From Streptomyces sp. NBC_01210 (lineage in GTDB: Bacteria > Actinomycetota > Actinomycetes > Streptomycetales > Streptomycetaceae), in NCBI RefSeq assembly GCF_036010325.1, contig NZ_CP108549.1:8680001-8744000 (forward strand): a stretch of 64,000 bases of DNA, written 5' to 3'. Below the pieces are notes generated by a model. The model searched no databases and was not told the DNA's origin. It saw nothing but the letters and a program-made list of their open reading frames with translations. This document shows positions 7,873-17,123 of the stretch, one piece after another; positions within the stretch are counted from its first letter, which is position 1, and every line of letters starts with the position of its first letter. A program made the translations under genes and the position numbers.

Positions 7873-8844
7873 TTACCCGAAGGCCTCGCCGAGGGCGGGC
7901 AGCAGCGTCTTCGCCGACCAGTCGAGGAATTCGGGCTGGGTCTCGCCACCGATCTGTACCAGCGCCACGTCCGTGAAGCCCGCGTCGACGAACGGACGTA
8001 CGGCTTCTACGAAGTCTTCGACGTCGTCCCCGCACGGAATGGAGTCGGCGACGTCCTCGGGGCGTACGAACCGGGTCGCCGATGCGAAGGAATCCGGATG
8101 TGGTAGTTCCGCGTTGACCTTCCAGCCGCCTCCGAACCAGCGGAACTGGTCATGGGCCCGCCGCACCGCCGCGTCCCGGTCGGTGTCGTAGCAGACCGGC
8201 AGCTGGCCGACGCGGGGCTTGCCCTCTCCGCCGTGCCGGTCGAACGAGGTCAGCAGGTCCACTTTCGGTTCCGTGGCGACGACGAAGTCGGCAAGGCGGC
8301 CGGCGAGGGAACAGGAACGCTCCCCCGACACGGCGATCCCGATGGGCGGAAGGTGATCCGGCAGATCCCACAGCCGGGCCGAGTCCACATCGAAGTGGGC
8401 GCCGTGGTGGGTGACATGGCCTCCCTCGAACAGCGCGCGGATGATACCGACCGCTTCCTCGAACATCTCATGCCGCACATCCACCGACGGCCAACCGCCG
8501 CCCACGACATGCTCGTTGAGGTTCTCCCCGGATCCCAGGCCCATACGGAACCTGCCGTCGGACAGCAGCTGCATGGTCGCTGCCTTCTGCGCCACCACTG
8601 CCGGGTGGTAGCGGAACGTCGGGCACGTCACGTACGTCGTGAGCGGGATGCGCGAGGTCGCTTGAGCGGCCGCCCCGAGGACACTCCACGCATACGGGGA
8701 GTGGCCCTGCGAGCGCAGCCAGGGAAAGTAGTGGTCCGACGTCACCGAGAAGTCGAATCCCGCGTCTTCGGCCTGGACGACATGCTCCACCAGCTCGCGG
8801 GGGCCTGCCTGCTCGGTCATCATCGTGTATCCGATTTGCACCAT
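7873..8844 (-). CDS. F420-dependent luciferase-like (LLM) oxidoreductase
   Basis: A 323-residue TIM-barrel flavin/F420 oxidoreductase of the TIGR03557 type, related to F420-dependent glucose-6-phosphate dehydrogenase. Recognisable parts are GYTMMTEQAGP at the N-terminus, DFSVTSDHYFPW, TYVTCPTFRYHPAVVAQ and GLGSGENLNEHV. It is convergent with the molybdenum hydroxylase operon, 16 bp away. Function would be F420-linked reduction or oxidation of an unidentified small molecule in the cytoplasm. Confidence 0.88.
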   Translation of the reverse strand: MVQIGYTMMTEQAGPRELVEHVVQAEDAGFDFSVTSDHYFPWLRSQGHSPYAWSVLGAAAQATSRIPLTTYVTCPTFRYHPAVVAQKAATMQLLSDGRFRMGLGSGENLNEHVVGGGWPSVDVRHEMFEEAVGIIRALFEGGHVTHHGAHFDVDSARLWDLPDHLPPIGIAVSGERSCSLAGRLADFVVATEPKVDLLTSFDRHGGEGKPRVGQLPVCYDTDRDAAVRRAHDQFRWFGGGWKVNAELPHPDSFASATRFVRPEDVADSIPCGDDVEDFVEAVRPFVDAGFTDVALVQIGGETQPEFLDWSAKTLLPALGEAFG

Positions 8845-9436
8845 GGTCAGTGAATCCCGTGTTCGTTGGAGTGGTCACCGGCTACTCGGTGTGCGGCGTC
8901 TCTTCGTGTTCGGCTTCGGAGATTTCGTGGCCGGCGTCGAGCAGCGCGCCGTCGATCTCGCGGTGGGAGGGGCCACCGCCTGCAGCACCCGGCGATCGGC
9001 CGCAGCTTCCATGCGTGTCCGCCCGAGGAGCGGGGCCGTCTCGCGAGCCTCGTCATCGGCCGGACGCATCCCTGAGCCCCGCGGCATGAGTGGCACGGTG
9101 CGGTCGAGCATGGTGCCTCCAGGAATCCGTTCTGTCCGCCGGCGCTTCGTCCGGCCCCTTCGCTTGGCCGACTTCCTCCCACAGAGCCTTTGACACTTCC
9201 GGCACGCCGACGGGCCGTCCGCGCGCGCTGTCCTTCGTTCAGGGCAGCCGTCTACTCCGACTGGCTCTTGCTGGCACCTCGCATGCGTTCGCACCTCCTG
9301 GCGTCGCACCCGCCCTCGGGCCGCTGCGTACGTGGATACGGACGTGACGGCTCAACAGGGGAGCACCCTGTCGTGATGTGCGAGCACGCCTGCCGACCGG
9401 TGGCTGTGCCCGCATGGCACGAGCCGAGCGGGGTGG
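8845..9436 (-). pseudogene. Spacer with decayed small coding sequences on the minus strand
   Basis: No intact recognisable gene lies here, but the minus strand contains two good Shine-Dalgarno/ATG pairs. GGAGG precedes ATG 9111, and AGGAGGT precedes ATG 9255, which opens only a 10-codon frame. Protein-like stretches appear in different frames: a segment reading PEVSKALWEEVGQAKG near 9190-9140, a segment reading TRMEAAADRRVLQAVA near 9010, and an acidic end LLDAGHEISEAEHEETPHTE stopping near 8885. The 78-codon frame 8875-9111 could be an intact small gene, but the acidic ending lies in another frame. The pattern suggests one or two frameshifted small genes. Confidence 0.35.
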
Positions 9437-10579
9437 TCAGTTCCAGCGGATGTTCCGCCAGGGGCTGCCCTCGTCGTCCATCAGGATCCGGTGGGACGAC
9501 AGCGCGTCCTCGTAGTAGGGGCCGTACTCCTCGTCGTCGAAGCGCAGCACCCTGCCCAGCACATACCCGGCGCAGAAGTCCTGCCACGACCCGTACGCCG
9601 CCTTGGCGAGCGCGCCCGCGTGCACGATGGCCTGCTCCGCCTCGTGGGGTGTGCAGAACCGGGCGGCCAGCCCCCAGCGGGCCACGGAGGGCGCCCGTCC
9701 GTAGTCGTACGCGGCGGCCGTGGCGACCCTGCCGTCATCGGGCAGCAGTCCGTCGGCCCGGAATCTGGCCTCGTACCGCAAGATGCGGCGCACCAGCTCC
9801 TCCATCTCCGTGACGACAGACTGCGGCGCGCCCTGGTCGTGCAGCGTTCCGGCAGCGGTCTCGCGCCACAGATCCGCGGGCGGGAGCTCGCCCCTTCCCC
9901 TGCGCAGGTGCTCGCGCACACGTAGCGCGAACTCGGGCTCTGGCGGGCTGTTGGAGTAGTCCAGCAGGGCCGTCATCTGCTTGTGCCAGCTCGCGTTGTC
10001 GCTGATCGCCCAGGATTCGAGCAGCATGCGCCGCTGGGAGCAGTAGTCGAGATAGACCGTGCCGGCCTCGTTCCAGGGCACGCCGTTGGCCACGGCGAGG
10101 TGCGCCCCGCAGGCGAGCCCGAAGGCGAGCGGCCCGAACAGCGGTCCGGTGTGCAGGGCATTCAGCCGGTTCTGCGTCGTGCGGTCGTTCTCCGCGTGGT
10201 AGCGGCGCCACAGGGCGCGGTCCTGCGGCGAGGCCGGCAGACTCACGGCGGCGGGCGTTCCCGGGTTGACGGCGAGCCACACCGTGGGATCGGGCCATTG
10301 AAAGTCCGCGATCCAGTCCAGATCCACCTCATGGAAGATCCAGTCCGGGTGCCAGGGCGGCAGCATGCCTCGGGTGAGCAGGAGCTTGCAGCGTGACCCG
10401 GTCACCGGGTGTGCGACCGGCCGCCAGCGGACGATGCCCGGCTCGGCGTCGACTTCGGCCCGGTGCTGCCCGATGTACAGCTCCTCCGCCGCCAGCACCT
10501 TCAGCTGCGCATCCACGTCGCCGCGCAGCCCGGCCTCGTACAGCAGACGCTCGACCTGTGTCGGTGGTGTCCAGTTCAT
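9437..10579 (-). CDS. DUF1266 domain protein (second of a coupled pair)
   Basis: A 380-residue protein with the DUF1266 C-terminal pattern: AYDYGRAPSVARWGLAARF, then YGSWQDFCAGYVLGRVL and EEYGPYYEDAL. The first half ([35 protein letters not shown]) is shared with its upstream neighbour, so the pair arose by duplication. The start at 10579 overlaps the stop of the upstream gene as ATGA. The function is unknown; DUF1266 proteins include E. coli YbeR and YbeU. No signal peptide or membrane segment is seen. Confidence 0.8.
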   Translation of the reverse strand: MNWTPPTQVERLLYEAGLRGDVDAQLKVLAAEELYIGQHRAEVDAEPGIVRWRPVAHPVTGSRCKLLLTRGMLPPWHPDWIFHEVDLDWIADFQWPDPTVWLAVNPGTPAAVSLPASPQDRALWRRYHAENDRTTQNRLNALHTGPLFGPLAFGLACGAHLAVANGVPWNEAGTVYLDYCSQRRMLLESWAISDNASWHKQMTALLDYSNSPPEPEFALRVREHLRRGRGELPPADLWRETAAGTLHDQGAPQSVVTEMEELVRRILRYEARFRADGLLPDDGRVATAAAYDYGRAPSVARWGLAARFCTPHEAEQAIVHAGALAKAAYGSWQDFCAGYVLGRVLRFDDEEYGPYYEDALSSHRILMDDEGSPWRNIRWN

Positions 10580-11754
10580 GACCACGGCAGGATCCGGTAG
10601 GGAGTCTTGGGGGCCTGGGTCAGAATGCGGTGCTGGACCACCGACTCCTGGTAGGTCTGCCCGAACTCCTCGTTGTCGAAGGCGAGTACACGAGCGAGCG
10701 AGTACGCGGCGGAGAACGCGTCCCACGAGGCATAGGTCTCCCGGCTCAGCCGGCCGGCCTTGAGGACGGCCTCTTCCGCTTCCCCCGGATCGGTCAGGCG
10801 GGCTCCGAGGCCCATCCGTACGAAGGTGATGATCCGCCCGTAGTCGAAGGCGTTCAGTGAGTCGACGCTTTCATCTGCGCCGAGTACCCCGTCGGCGCGG
10901 AACTGCTCCTCGTAGCGGGCGATCCGCCCCGCGGTCCGCCGGACCTCCTCGACGGTCTCCTCGTCGGCCCTGCGCAGGACCGCGGACCGGATTACGGCAT
11001 CCAGCCACTCTCCCCCGGAGGGCGTCCTGCCCAGGCGTTCGGCCAGCCCGGCACGCGCGCTCAGGGCGATGGCCTCCTCCCAGCCGGAGAGCTGGGCCCC
11101 GTACAGGGCGGCGAGCGTGCGGAGATACTGGCCGCGGTTCGTCACCTTCCACGTGTTGCGCAGCGTGCCGACGTCCTTGCGGTAGTCGAAGTACGTCGTG
11201 CCGAGTTCGTTCCACGCGATGCTGTTGTGCACCGACAGATGCGCACCGCAGGCCAGACCGTGGGCCAAGGCGCCCTCCAGCGGGCCGCCCGCGTGCGTGA
11301 CCAGCAGCCCGCGGGGTGGGCCGCCGTCGGTGGTCGCCTTCAGCCATGCCTGACGGTGGGACCGCTTGGCCTCGATGCTGACGGCACACGGCGTACCCGT
11401 GTTGACCGAGAGCCGCCATTTGTCGTTCGGCCAGATCCGGGCGAGCTCCGCGAGAGTGGTGGACCAGTGCACCCACTCCGGATGCCAGGGCGGCAGCATG
11501 CCTGCCGTGTGGACCGAGATGCTCCACTTGCCGGTCAGGAGGTCCTTGGCCGGAACGAACGGGACGGTGGAGCCGGGGGTGTCCGCGTAGAGCCGGCCGA
11601 CCGGCAGGAAGAGCGTCGCGCGGGCGAGCGCACCCAGTTCCGCCTCGACGGCGCCTGCCGCCCTTGCTTGGTACAGCAGTTGCTCGGTCTCCGTCGGCGG
11701 GACCCACCCCGTTGTCCTCGTTGTCACAGGCTCGATCTTATGAACTGCCCCCAC
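10576..11754 (-). CDS. DUF1266 domain protein (first of a coupled pair)
   Basis: A 392-residue paralogue of the downstream gene. Shared landmarks are [12 protein letters not shown] near the N-terminus, [36 protein letters not shown] and the DUF1266 tail [19 protein letters not shown]...[25 protein letters not shown]. The two products probably act together, perhaps as a heteromer, given the 4-nt overlap. No catalytic motif is evident and no function is claimed. Confidence 0.8.
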   Translation of the reverse strand: MGAVHKIEPVTTRTTGWVPPTETEQLLYQARAAGAVEAELGALARATLFLPVGRLYADTPGSTVPFVPAKDLLTGKWSISVHTAGMLPPWHPEWVHWSTTLAELARIWPNDKWRLSVNTGTPCAVSIEAKRSHRQAWLKATTDGGPPRGLLVTHAGGPLEGALAHGLACGAHLSVHNSIAWNELGTTYFDYRKDVGTLRNTWKVTNRGQYLRTLAALYGAQLSGWEEAIALSARAGLAERLGRTPSGGEWLDAVIRSAVLRRADEETVEEVRRTAGRIARYEEQFRADGVLGADESVDSLNAFDYGRIITFVRMGLGARLTDPGEAEEAVLKAGRLSRETYASWDAFSAAYSLARVLAFDNEEFGQTYQESVVQHRILTQAPKTPYRILPWS

Positions 11755-12016
11755 GGTGCCGGGTCAGGGGGTCACTGCACGTATGCGTCCGGCTCCTGCT
11801 TTTCCGCGCAACCCGCTCAAGGGGAAACCTGGGCCCAGACGTGACGGCTTGGGCAAGCTCCCCAACGAAGTCCAGCGAGTCATCCCGCTGTTTCACCATG
11901 ACTTCGGTGCCCACTGTGAGTCCGGGAGGCAACCTCTACGGCCCGCCGACCATCCTCCATACGCGACGACTCGCAGAGTTACGCAGCCGGCCCGCACCTC
12001 AGCACCATGGAGAGAG

Positions 12017-13012
12017 ATGACAACGGTTCATACTTCGGTCGTCGTACCCTGCTTCAACGAGAGTGAAGTGATCGACGCTTTTCATACGGCGCTGGTCGCC
12101 GCTCTCGAGTCGACCGGTACCGCCTTCGAGATCTGTTACGTCGACGACGGCAGCAGCGATCACACCCGTATTCACCTCCGGGACCTTGCGGCAGCGGACT
12201 CCCGCGTGCGCTACACCTCCTTCAGCCGCAACTTCGGCAAGGAGTCGGCGATGCTCGCCGGGCTGAGGATGGCCGACGGCGAAGTGGTCGTCCTCATGGA
12301 TGCCGATCTGCAGCACCCTCCGGAGCTGGTGCCCCGCATGCTGGAGCTGCATCGGCACGGCTTCGACCAAGTCGTCGCCCGGCGCGACCGTGTCGGAGAA
12401 GGCGCGGTTCGCAGGACGCTCAGCCGCGCGTACTACGGTCTGGTGCGCCGCTTCATGGAGGTCGAAGTCGTCGACGGGGCAGGCGACTTCCGGCTGCTGT
12501 CGCGCCGTGCTGTCGACGCCGTCCTCTCCCTTCCGGAGAGCAACCGATTCTCCAAGGGGCTCTTCTCCTGGATCGGCTTCGACACCGTCAGCTTCACCTA
12601 CCAGAATGTGGAGCGGGCGGCCGGGCAGTCCAAGTGGGGCGGGCGGCGCCTGCTCAACTACGGCATCGACGGGCTGCTCTCCTTCAACAGCCGCCCACTG
12701 CGCATGGCGATACACACCGGACTCTGGCTCTTCCTGTCCGCCCTCGGCTATGCGCTGTGGATCATCGCGAACGTCTTGCTCGACGGGGTGGACACGCCCG
12801 GTTACGCCACCCTGATCACTGCCATCGTCGCACTCAGCGGCATCCAGCTCGCCACGCTCGGTGTCATCGGCGAGTACGTGGGACGTATCTATCACGAGGC
12901 GAAGCGGCGGCCGCACTATGTGGTCCGGGAGACAAACGTCTCCCACACGGCGGCCGCCTCCGCATCCGAGCTCAGCGACGCATTGTCGAGTAGCGGTGTC
13001 ACCCGCAATTGA
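12017..13012 (+). CDS. Family 2 glycosyltransferase, polyprenol-phosphate (GtrB/DPM1) type
   Basis: A 331-residue membrane-anchored GT-A glycosyltransferase. The nucleotide-binding [12 protein letters not shown] opens the protein. The metal-binding DADLQHPPE motif and [15 protein letters not shown] are typical of the dolichol/undecaprenol-phosphate sugar transferases. Two C-terminal membrane helices follow near residues 230-290 ([20 protein letters not shown] and [19 protein letters not shown]). ATG 12017 follows GGAGAGAG. It likely loads a sugar on a lipid carrier for a GT-C enzyme or wall-polymer modification; the convergent DUF6056 protein is a candidate partner. Confidence 0.88.
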   Translation: MTTVHTSVVVPCFNESEVIDAFHTALVAALESTGTAFEICYVDDGSSDHTRIHLRDLAAADSRVRYTSFSRNFGKESAMLAGLRMADGEVVVLMDADLQHPPELVPRMLELHRHGFDQVVARRDRVGEGAVRRTLSRAYYGLVRRFMEVEVVDGAGDFRLLSRRAVDAVLSLPESNRFSKGLFSWIGFDTVSFTYQNVERAAGQSKWGGRRLLNYGIDGLLSFNSRPLRMAIHTGLWLFLSALGYALWIIANVLLDGVDTPGYATLITAIVALSGIQLATLGVIGEYVGRIYHEAKRRPHYVVRETNVSHTAAASASELSDALSSSGVTRN

Positions 13013-13132
13013 GTTCGGGGCCTTCCGGCTGTCCTCCGTGGCCATGCCGGGCCCGATGGCTTCAAGGGCCGCGTAGGCCGCCGGGAACCAAAGCTCGCCC
13101 TTGCGGAGCCGCGCGGTACAGCCACCCCACGA

Positions 13133-14635
13133 TCAATCGTGGGTGCGACCGTAAGTGACCTTGTCCAGGTGGTAGTAGTCGGCGACACACTGTGCCGGCC
13201 AGATCCTGCGGCCCTGGTTGCTGAAGGGCTCCAGCATCCTGGCGACCGAAACGGGCGTGTACGGCGCAACCTTGGCGCCGTCCGCCGCCTGCTCGCGCAG
13301 ATTCCGGTCCTGACGGTCCCACTTCTCGGCCCGTACCTCCATCGAGTCCCCGAGTCCGTTCAGCGGGCCGACCAGTCCCAGCACGGCCGCGGCGCAAACC
13401 GCCGCGGCCGCCGCGGTCGCCACCCCCGTACGGCGCCCACGCAGCCGAAGTGAGCGCCCGATGAAGGCACCGACGCCGACCAGCAGCATGACGTAGAGCA
13501 GGAGGTAGTCGTTCCAAGTGCGTTCTGTCGTCACCACGTCTGCTCCGAAGACGGGGTAGGTGATGACGGTGCACAGGTAGCCGGAGACCAGGAAAGCGGC
13601 CGCGCCGAGAGTGGTGAGCAGCAGCGGGCGGCAGGGGAGCAGGACGGCGGGCCGCCGAGCCTGGCCGCGTGCCAGCAGACCGAGCAGTACGCCGGCCGCG
13701 ACAGCTCCGGCGTACTGCCAGGTGGTGAGGATCGTCTCGAGGATCTGCCCATATCCCCGCAGGGAGCCCAGCAGCGACTCGGGGGCGAACATGGAGGCAC
13801 GGTCGGCACCGTAGTGCTCGCGGCGATTGCGCGACCCAGGAGAGGTCACCAGCACGACCGTGCCGATGGCGATGCCGGCCATCCCGAGCAGCGACCAGCG
13901 GCGTGCGAAGGCCTTTACCCGCACGGCGAAGACGCGGTGCGCGAACAGCACCACACATGACAGCACCACCAGGGCGACGACCGACGCCTCTTCGGAGAGC
14001 GTGCCCATGAAGACGCCTGCCGTGAACACGATGGCCAGGGCGGCAATACGGCTGCGGCGGCCACCTGCGCGCAGCAGCGGGATGGCGACAGCGCAGGCGA
14101 GCACCGGTGCGACTGTGTGCGAGACGGAGGCCGCGGGCCAGTAGAACGTCTTGTACGTATTGGGGGTCGCGAAGAGGAACACCGCGGTGATCACGGCCGT
14201 CAGGAGCAGCGGGAGACCGCGCGGCACCTCCAGATCGGCCCTGCGCAGGAGCTGAACGGTCAGAGCCCACAGCAGCGCCAGCATGAGCACGCCGCTGATC
14301 AGCCCGAACCACTGGTGCCCGGCGACGGGGAACTGCGCGTACAGCCCGACCAGCAGGCCATTGCCGACCCGTCCGTTGTCGGTGAAGTAGAACTTCCCGA
14401 TCAGCCCGGAGATGCCGTGGTCACGCACGCTCGGCAGGAAGCACCACTCGTCCGCGCTCGGGCGCACGTGCCGGCCGATCCACGACGCCATGACGAGCAG
14501 ACCGAGCGGCAGCAGCGACAGAGCCAGAGGCCAGGCAGTCCGCCATGACGACGAGTTGTCCTGCCCGCCGTTCCGTCGCTCATCACCGGACTCCTGGCCC
14601 CGCTCTCGTGCGACGCTCGATGCGTCGACGGCCAT
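13133..14635 (-). CDS. Polytopic DUF6056-type membrane protein (possible GT-C glycosyltransferase)
   Basis: A 500-residue protein with about ten to eleven hydrophobic helices and a short extracellular C-terminal domain. The first loop after TM1 has SADEWCFLPSVRD and FYFTDNGRVGNG, resembling the acidic first loop of GT-C lipid-linked sugar transferases. It faces the GT2 gene tail to tail. The inferred role is transfer of a sugar from a polyprenol carrier to a cell-envelope acceptor; this rests on topology and neighbourhood, not on a catalytic demonstration. Confidence 0.7.
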   Translation of the reverse strand: MAVDASSVARERGQESGDERRNGGQDNSSSWRTAWPLALSLLPLGLLVMASWIGRHVRPSADEWCFLPSVRDHGISGLIGKFYFTDNGRVGNGLLVGLYAQFPVAGHQWFGLISGVLMLALLWALTVQLLRRADLEVPRGLPLLLTAVITAVFLFATPNTYKTFYWPAASVSHTVAPVLACAVAIPLLRAGGRRSRIAALAIVFTAGVFMGTLSEEASVVALVVLSCVVLFAHRVFAVRVKAFARRWSLLGMAGIAIGTVVLVTSPGSRNRREHYGADRASMFAPESLLGSLRGYGQILETILTTWQYAGAVAAGVLLGLLARGQARRPAVLLPCRPLLLTTLGAAAFLVSGYLCTVITYPVFGADVVTTERTWNDYLLLYVMLLVGVGAFIGRSLRLRGRRTGVATAAAAAVCAAAVLGLVGPLNGLGDSMEVRAEKWDRQDRNLREQAADGAKVAPYTPVSVARMLEPFSNQGRRIWPAQCVADYYHLDKVTYGRTHD

Positions 14636-14992
14636 ATCAACACTGCCTTTCGGGAAAGTAATGGTGCGTCACCCTAGAGGTGAATCCTGGGTGTGCCGTT
14701 CCATATTCGGCGCGGCAAGATCGACGAGTCGCTGCCCGTGCCGCCCATCTGGCGGCCGCCTGACAGGCGGCGTAGGGGCGTCAGCCGACCCGCTGTGACG
14801 TACTCCGGCACGGCAGGCCCTGGTCCCCGTGGGCGCCGGTACGCCGACCGATTACGCCGAAGCCAGAGACCCGTCGTCCAGGGGTGGCCGTGGTAGTGGC
14901 GGCCGGTGTTCCGTAACGCTTCGTCGCTTCGTCGCGGCGACCCCGTAATCAGTGGTTGGAGCAATTGCAGAGGGTGCGGTCTTCGCTTCCGC
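14636..14992 (+). other. Spacer without a recognised gene
   Basis: This is the promoter side of the DUF6056 gene plus the tail side of the broken merR gene. A 15-nt perfect palindrome (CCGCCTGACAGGCGG, 14756-14770) is the only clear structure. A 67-codon plus-strand frame here has no recognisable content. Confidence 0.5.
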
Positions 14993-15371
14993 TCAGCGGG
15001 GGCAGGGGCGGCCCGGTTTCCTGGCATCGGTGGCCATGGTGATGGCCGTGTCGAGCATGTCCCGGGTGTTCACCGGATCACTGATCCGCTTGTCGATGCG
15101 GTCGCGCTCGGCCAAGAGCCGGTCGAACAGCTCCAGTGTCACTTCGTCGGTCTCGATGCAAGGCAGCAGGTCCACGATCGTCCTGCTCGGCAGGCGCGCG
15201 GCGTACAACTGCTGCATCAGGTGGACCCGGTCGGCGGCGCTGTCCGGACAGTGCCGCTGACCGCTGGGACTGCGTTCTGCGGTGAGCAGGTTCTGCTCCT
15301 CGTAGTACCGCAGCGCCCCGCACGCTCACGCCCGTTGCGGCGGCTGGTTCACCGATGCGCGTAGTCGTCCA
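14993..15371 (-). pseudogene. Broken MerR-family transcriptional regulator
   Basis: Reading the minus strand, RIGEPAAATGVSVR is followed, after removal of one extra base near 15319, by ALRYYEEQNLLTAERSPSG and then HLMQQLYAARLPSRT and a dimerisation helix (ELFDRLLAERDRIDKRI). That is a complete short MerR regulator, from winged-helix recognition helix to coiled coil. Two lesions are visible: a single-base insertion after VSVR, and TGG where a start ATG is expected (TGG-ACG-ACT-ACG-CGC-ATC). The reading frame downstream of the lesion is otherwise intact, so inactivation looks recent, unless the insertion is a sequencing error. Confidence 0.8.
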
Positions 15372-15444
15372 GGTCGGCGCGTGCTCGCACAGAAGGGCCC
15401 CGGCAGGCGGCCCACCTGACCGCCGACAGCCGGTGCCGGACGGG

Positions 15445-16041
15445 TCAGCCGTGATGCACAGCCCTGCGGTCACCTGGGCTTCGTCGTTGAAAGTGCATCA
15501 CCGGGCATGCGTCGGCCAGACATGCCGCGAGGTCCGCGGTGTCCGTGGAGTCGGCGGCGGGGAAGAGCGCCCGGACTTCCTTGCCGCGCGCGGGCACCCG
15601 GCGTACCTGCAATGCGCCGCCTGCCTCGCGGGCGAGGCTGTCGACGATCATCAGGCCCCGTCCGCATTCCTGTCCGGGATCGGCCGCGGGCAGGGCCTGT
15701 GGCAGGAAGGGGTGTTCGTCGTGCACAGCCAGCGCCAGCGTCGTCCCGGTTCTGGTGAGCATCACCGTGGTTCTGGCCGAATGTGGGACGGCGTGCCGTG
15801 CGGCATTGCCGACCAGCTCGGAGATCACTAGCGCGGCCGTGTTCAGCCCGTCCTCGTGCAGCCCCCAGTCCCGCAGGATGCAGGTCGCCCTCTTTCGGGC
15901 GACGGAGACCTCGGCGGGTACCGCTGGCACGGTGAAGGTGTAAACGGAAACGGCGTTGCCCGGCCCGCGACGAGAGGCCGCGACACGGTGTGCGATGGTG
16001 CCGCACCGCGCCGTGGACGGATTCAGGACGGTGGTTCGCAT
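15445..16041 (-). CDS. ATP-binding protein, anti-sigma/HATPase_c_2 type
   Basis: A 198-residue protein with a histidine-kinase-like ATPase domain at residues about 35-165. The N-box appears as ALVISELVGNAARHA and the G-box as DPGQECGRGLMIVDSL. Streptomyces encode dozens of such stand-alone ATPases related to SpoIIAB/RsbW, which bind sigma factors or anti-anti-sigma partners. No partner gene is adjacent, so the target is unknown. The C-terminal 25 residues are variable. Confidence 0.83.
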   Translation of the reverse strand: MRTTVLNPSTARCGTIAHRVAASRRGPGNAVSVYTFTVPAVPAEVSVARKRATCILRDWGLHEDGLNTAALVISELVGNAARHAVPHSARTTVMLTRTGTTLALAVHDEHPFLPQALPAADPGQECGRGLMIVDSLAREAGGALQVRRVPARGKEVRALFPAADSTDTADLAACLADACPVMHFQRRSPGDRRAVHHG

Positions 16042-16405
16042 GGCGATTTCCCGGTGGATTTGCTGGGCAGGGTTTCCTGCGGCTGTTCAACCGCGCCCTC
16101 GGGCGTGCTCTGACCAGCGGCGCGCCACACTGCGTCGACCGCTGCACACGATCGGCTCCATAGCACCCCGACCGTTGTTCGACATTGTCGAACCCTAATT
16201 GCGATTCGCCTTCGAAACAAGGGTCAGTTCGACGCATATGTGTTCCACTCGGCAGCCCGCGCCTCGCACGACGGAGGCGGCGTCGCCGCCGGCCTGAAAC
16301 GCCGCGCCACCTCACGGTCGGCTGGGGGCCAGTGCCGCTCCCGCCGCAGTCAGGCAGCCCCCCGAGCCTCGCCTCCGCCGGGCATTCCAGGCGGAGGGCC
16401 GGGCG
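16042..16405 (-). other. Spacer without a recognised gene
   Basis: Upstream region of the ATPase gene and downstream region of the TIGR03086-type gene. Around 16180-16235 it is AT-richer than the surroundings and may hold the ATPase promoter. No coding sequence of known type is seen on either strand. Confidence 0.5.
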
Positions 16406-17071
16406 CTAACCGGGACGGCGTGGTTGTCGCGGAAGAGGGGGGTGCCAGTCCGGCGAGCGGCCGAGAGCCGCCAGGATCTTCTCCAGTGTGCCCGCGCCGT
16501 CGCCCGCGGCGAGCGCCGGTCGGAAGGCACTGCCTGGCGCGAGCCGGGAGTCGCCGTCCGGGACGGCGCGGGCTATCGGCAGGGCGGCCTGCAGGAGTTC
16601 GGAGCCGGGTGTGTACGCGATACCAAGGGCGCTGGCGACGTCCCAGCTGTGCACCACGTAGTCGATGAGGTGGAAGCCAATCGCGCGGGCGGCGGGGAAG
16701 GTCCGAGCTTGGGTGAATTCCGGGAGGGTGAACTCGCGGTCGGGGCTCTCCAGGGTCGTGAACGCGGCGATGACCTTCTCGGCCGCGTCGCCGTATTGCG
16801 TGACGGGATCCTTGCCGAGCGGCCGGACCGACCAGTGCGACAGGTCCTGCCCGCGCCCAAGCGCTGCTGCCGCGAATCCGTGGTGCTGAGCCGTCATATG
16901 GGCGAGCAGATCGGTCAGTGTCCACGCCGAGCAGGGGGTTGGCCTGAGGAGATCGCCGGGGGTCATTCGGCGAATCAGGTTCACGCTGTCCCTGACTGCC
17001 TGGGCATTGAGGCGCCGGAGGCGTGCGAAGTCCGCGTGCGATGCGGGCACATCCGCTTGGTTCATATGCAT
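16406..17071 (-). CDS. Mycothiol-dependent maleylpyruvate isomerase-like / TIGR03086 metal-binding protein
   Basis: About 221 residues (219 from ATG 17065) forming a DinB-like four-helix bundle. The metal site is visible as DLLAHMTAQHHG in helix 2 and HLIDYVVHSWDVA (H-x3-D-x3-H-x-W-D pattern) in helix 3. The family is found in mycothiol-producing actinomycetes and is annotated as maleylpyruvate isomerase-like or TIGR03086. It is transcribed divergently from a MarR regulator across about 50 bp with an inverted repeat, so it is probably the regulated target. A detoxification role is inferred. Confidence 0.8.
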   Translation of the reverse strand: MHMNQADVPASHADFARLRRLNAQAVRDSVNLIRRMTPGDLLRPTPCSAWTLTDLLAHMTAQHHGFAAAALGRGQDLSHWSVRPLGKDPVTQYGDAAEKVIAAFTTLESPDREFTLPEFTQARTFPAARAIGFHLIDYVVHSWDVASALGIAYTPGSELLQAALPIARAVPDGDSRLAPGSAFRPALAAGDGAGTLEKILAALGRSPDWHPPLPRQPRRPG

Positions 17072-17073
17072 GT

Positions 17074-17092
17074 GCTTACGATCTGCGTGAGC
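17074..17092. promoter_or_regulatory. Inverted repeat between divergent marR and isomerase-like genes
   Basis: GCTTACG-ATCTG-CGTGAGC: arms of 7 nt that match at 6 of 7 positions, placed within the 52-bp divergent intergenic region and touching the isomerase-like start. This is the expected place for a MarR operator controlling both directions. Inference only; the match is short. Confidence 0.45.
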
Positions 17093-17123
17093 GTATGAAT
17101 CGTCAACGGGTATTTTCTTGACC

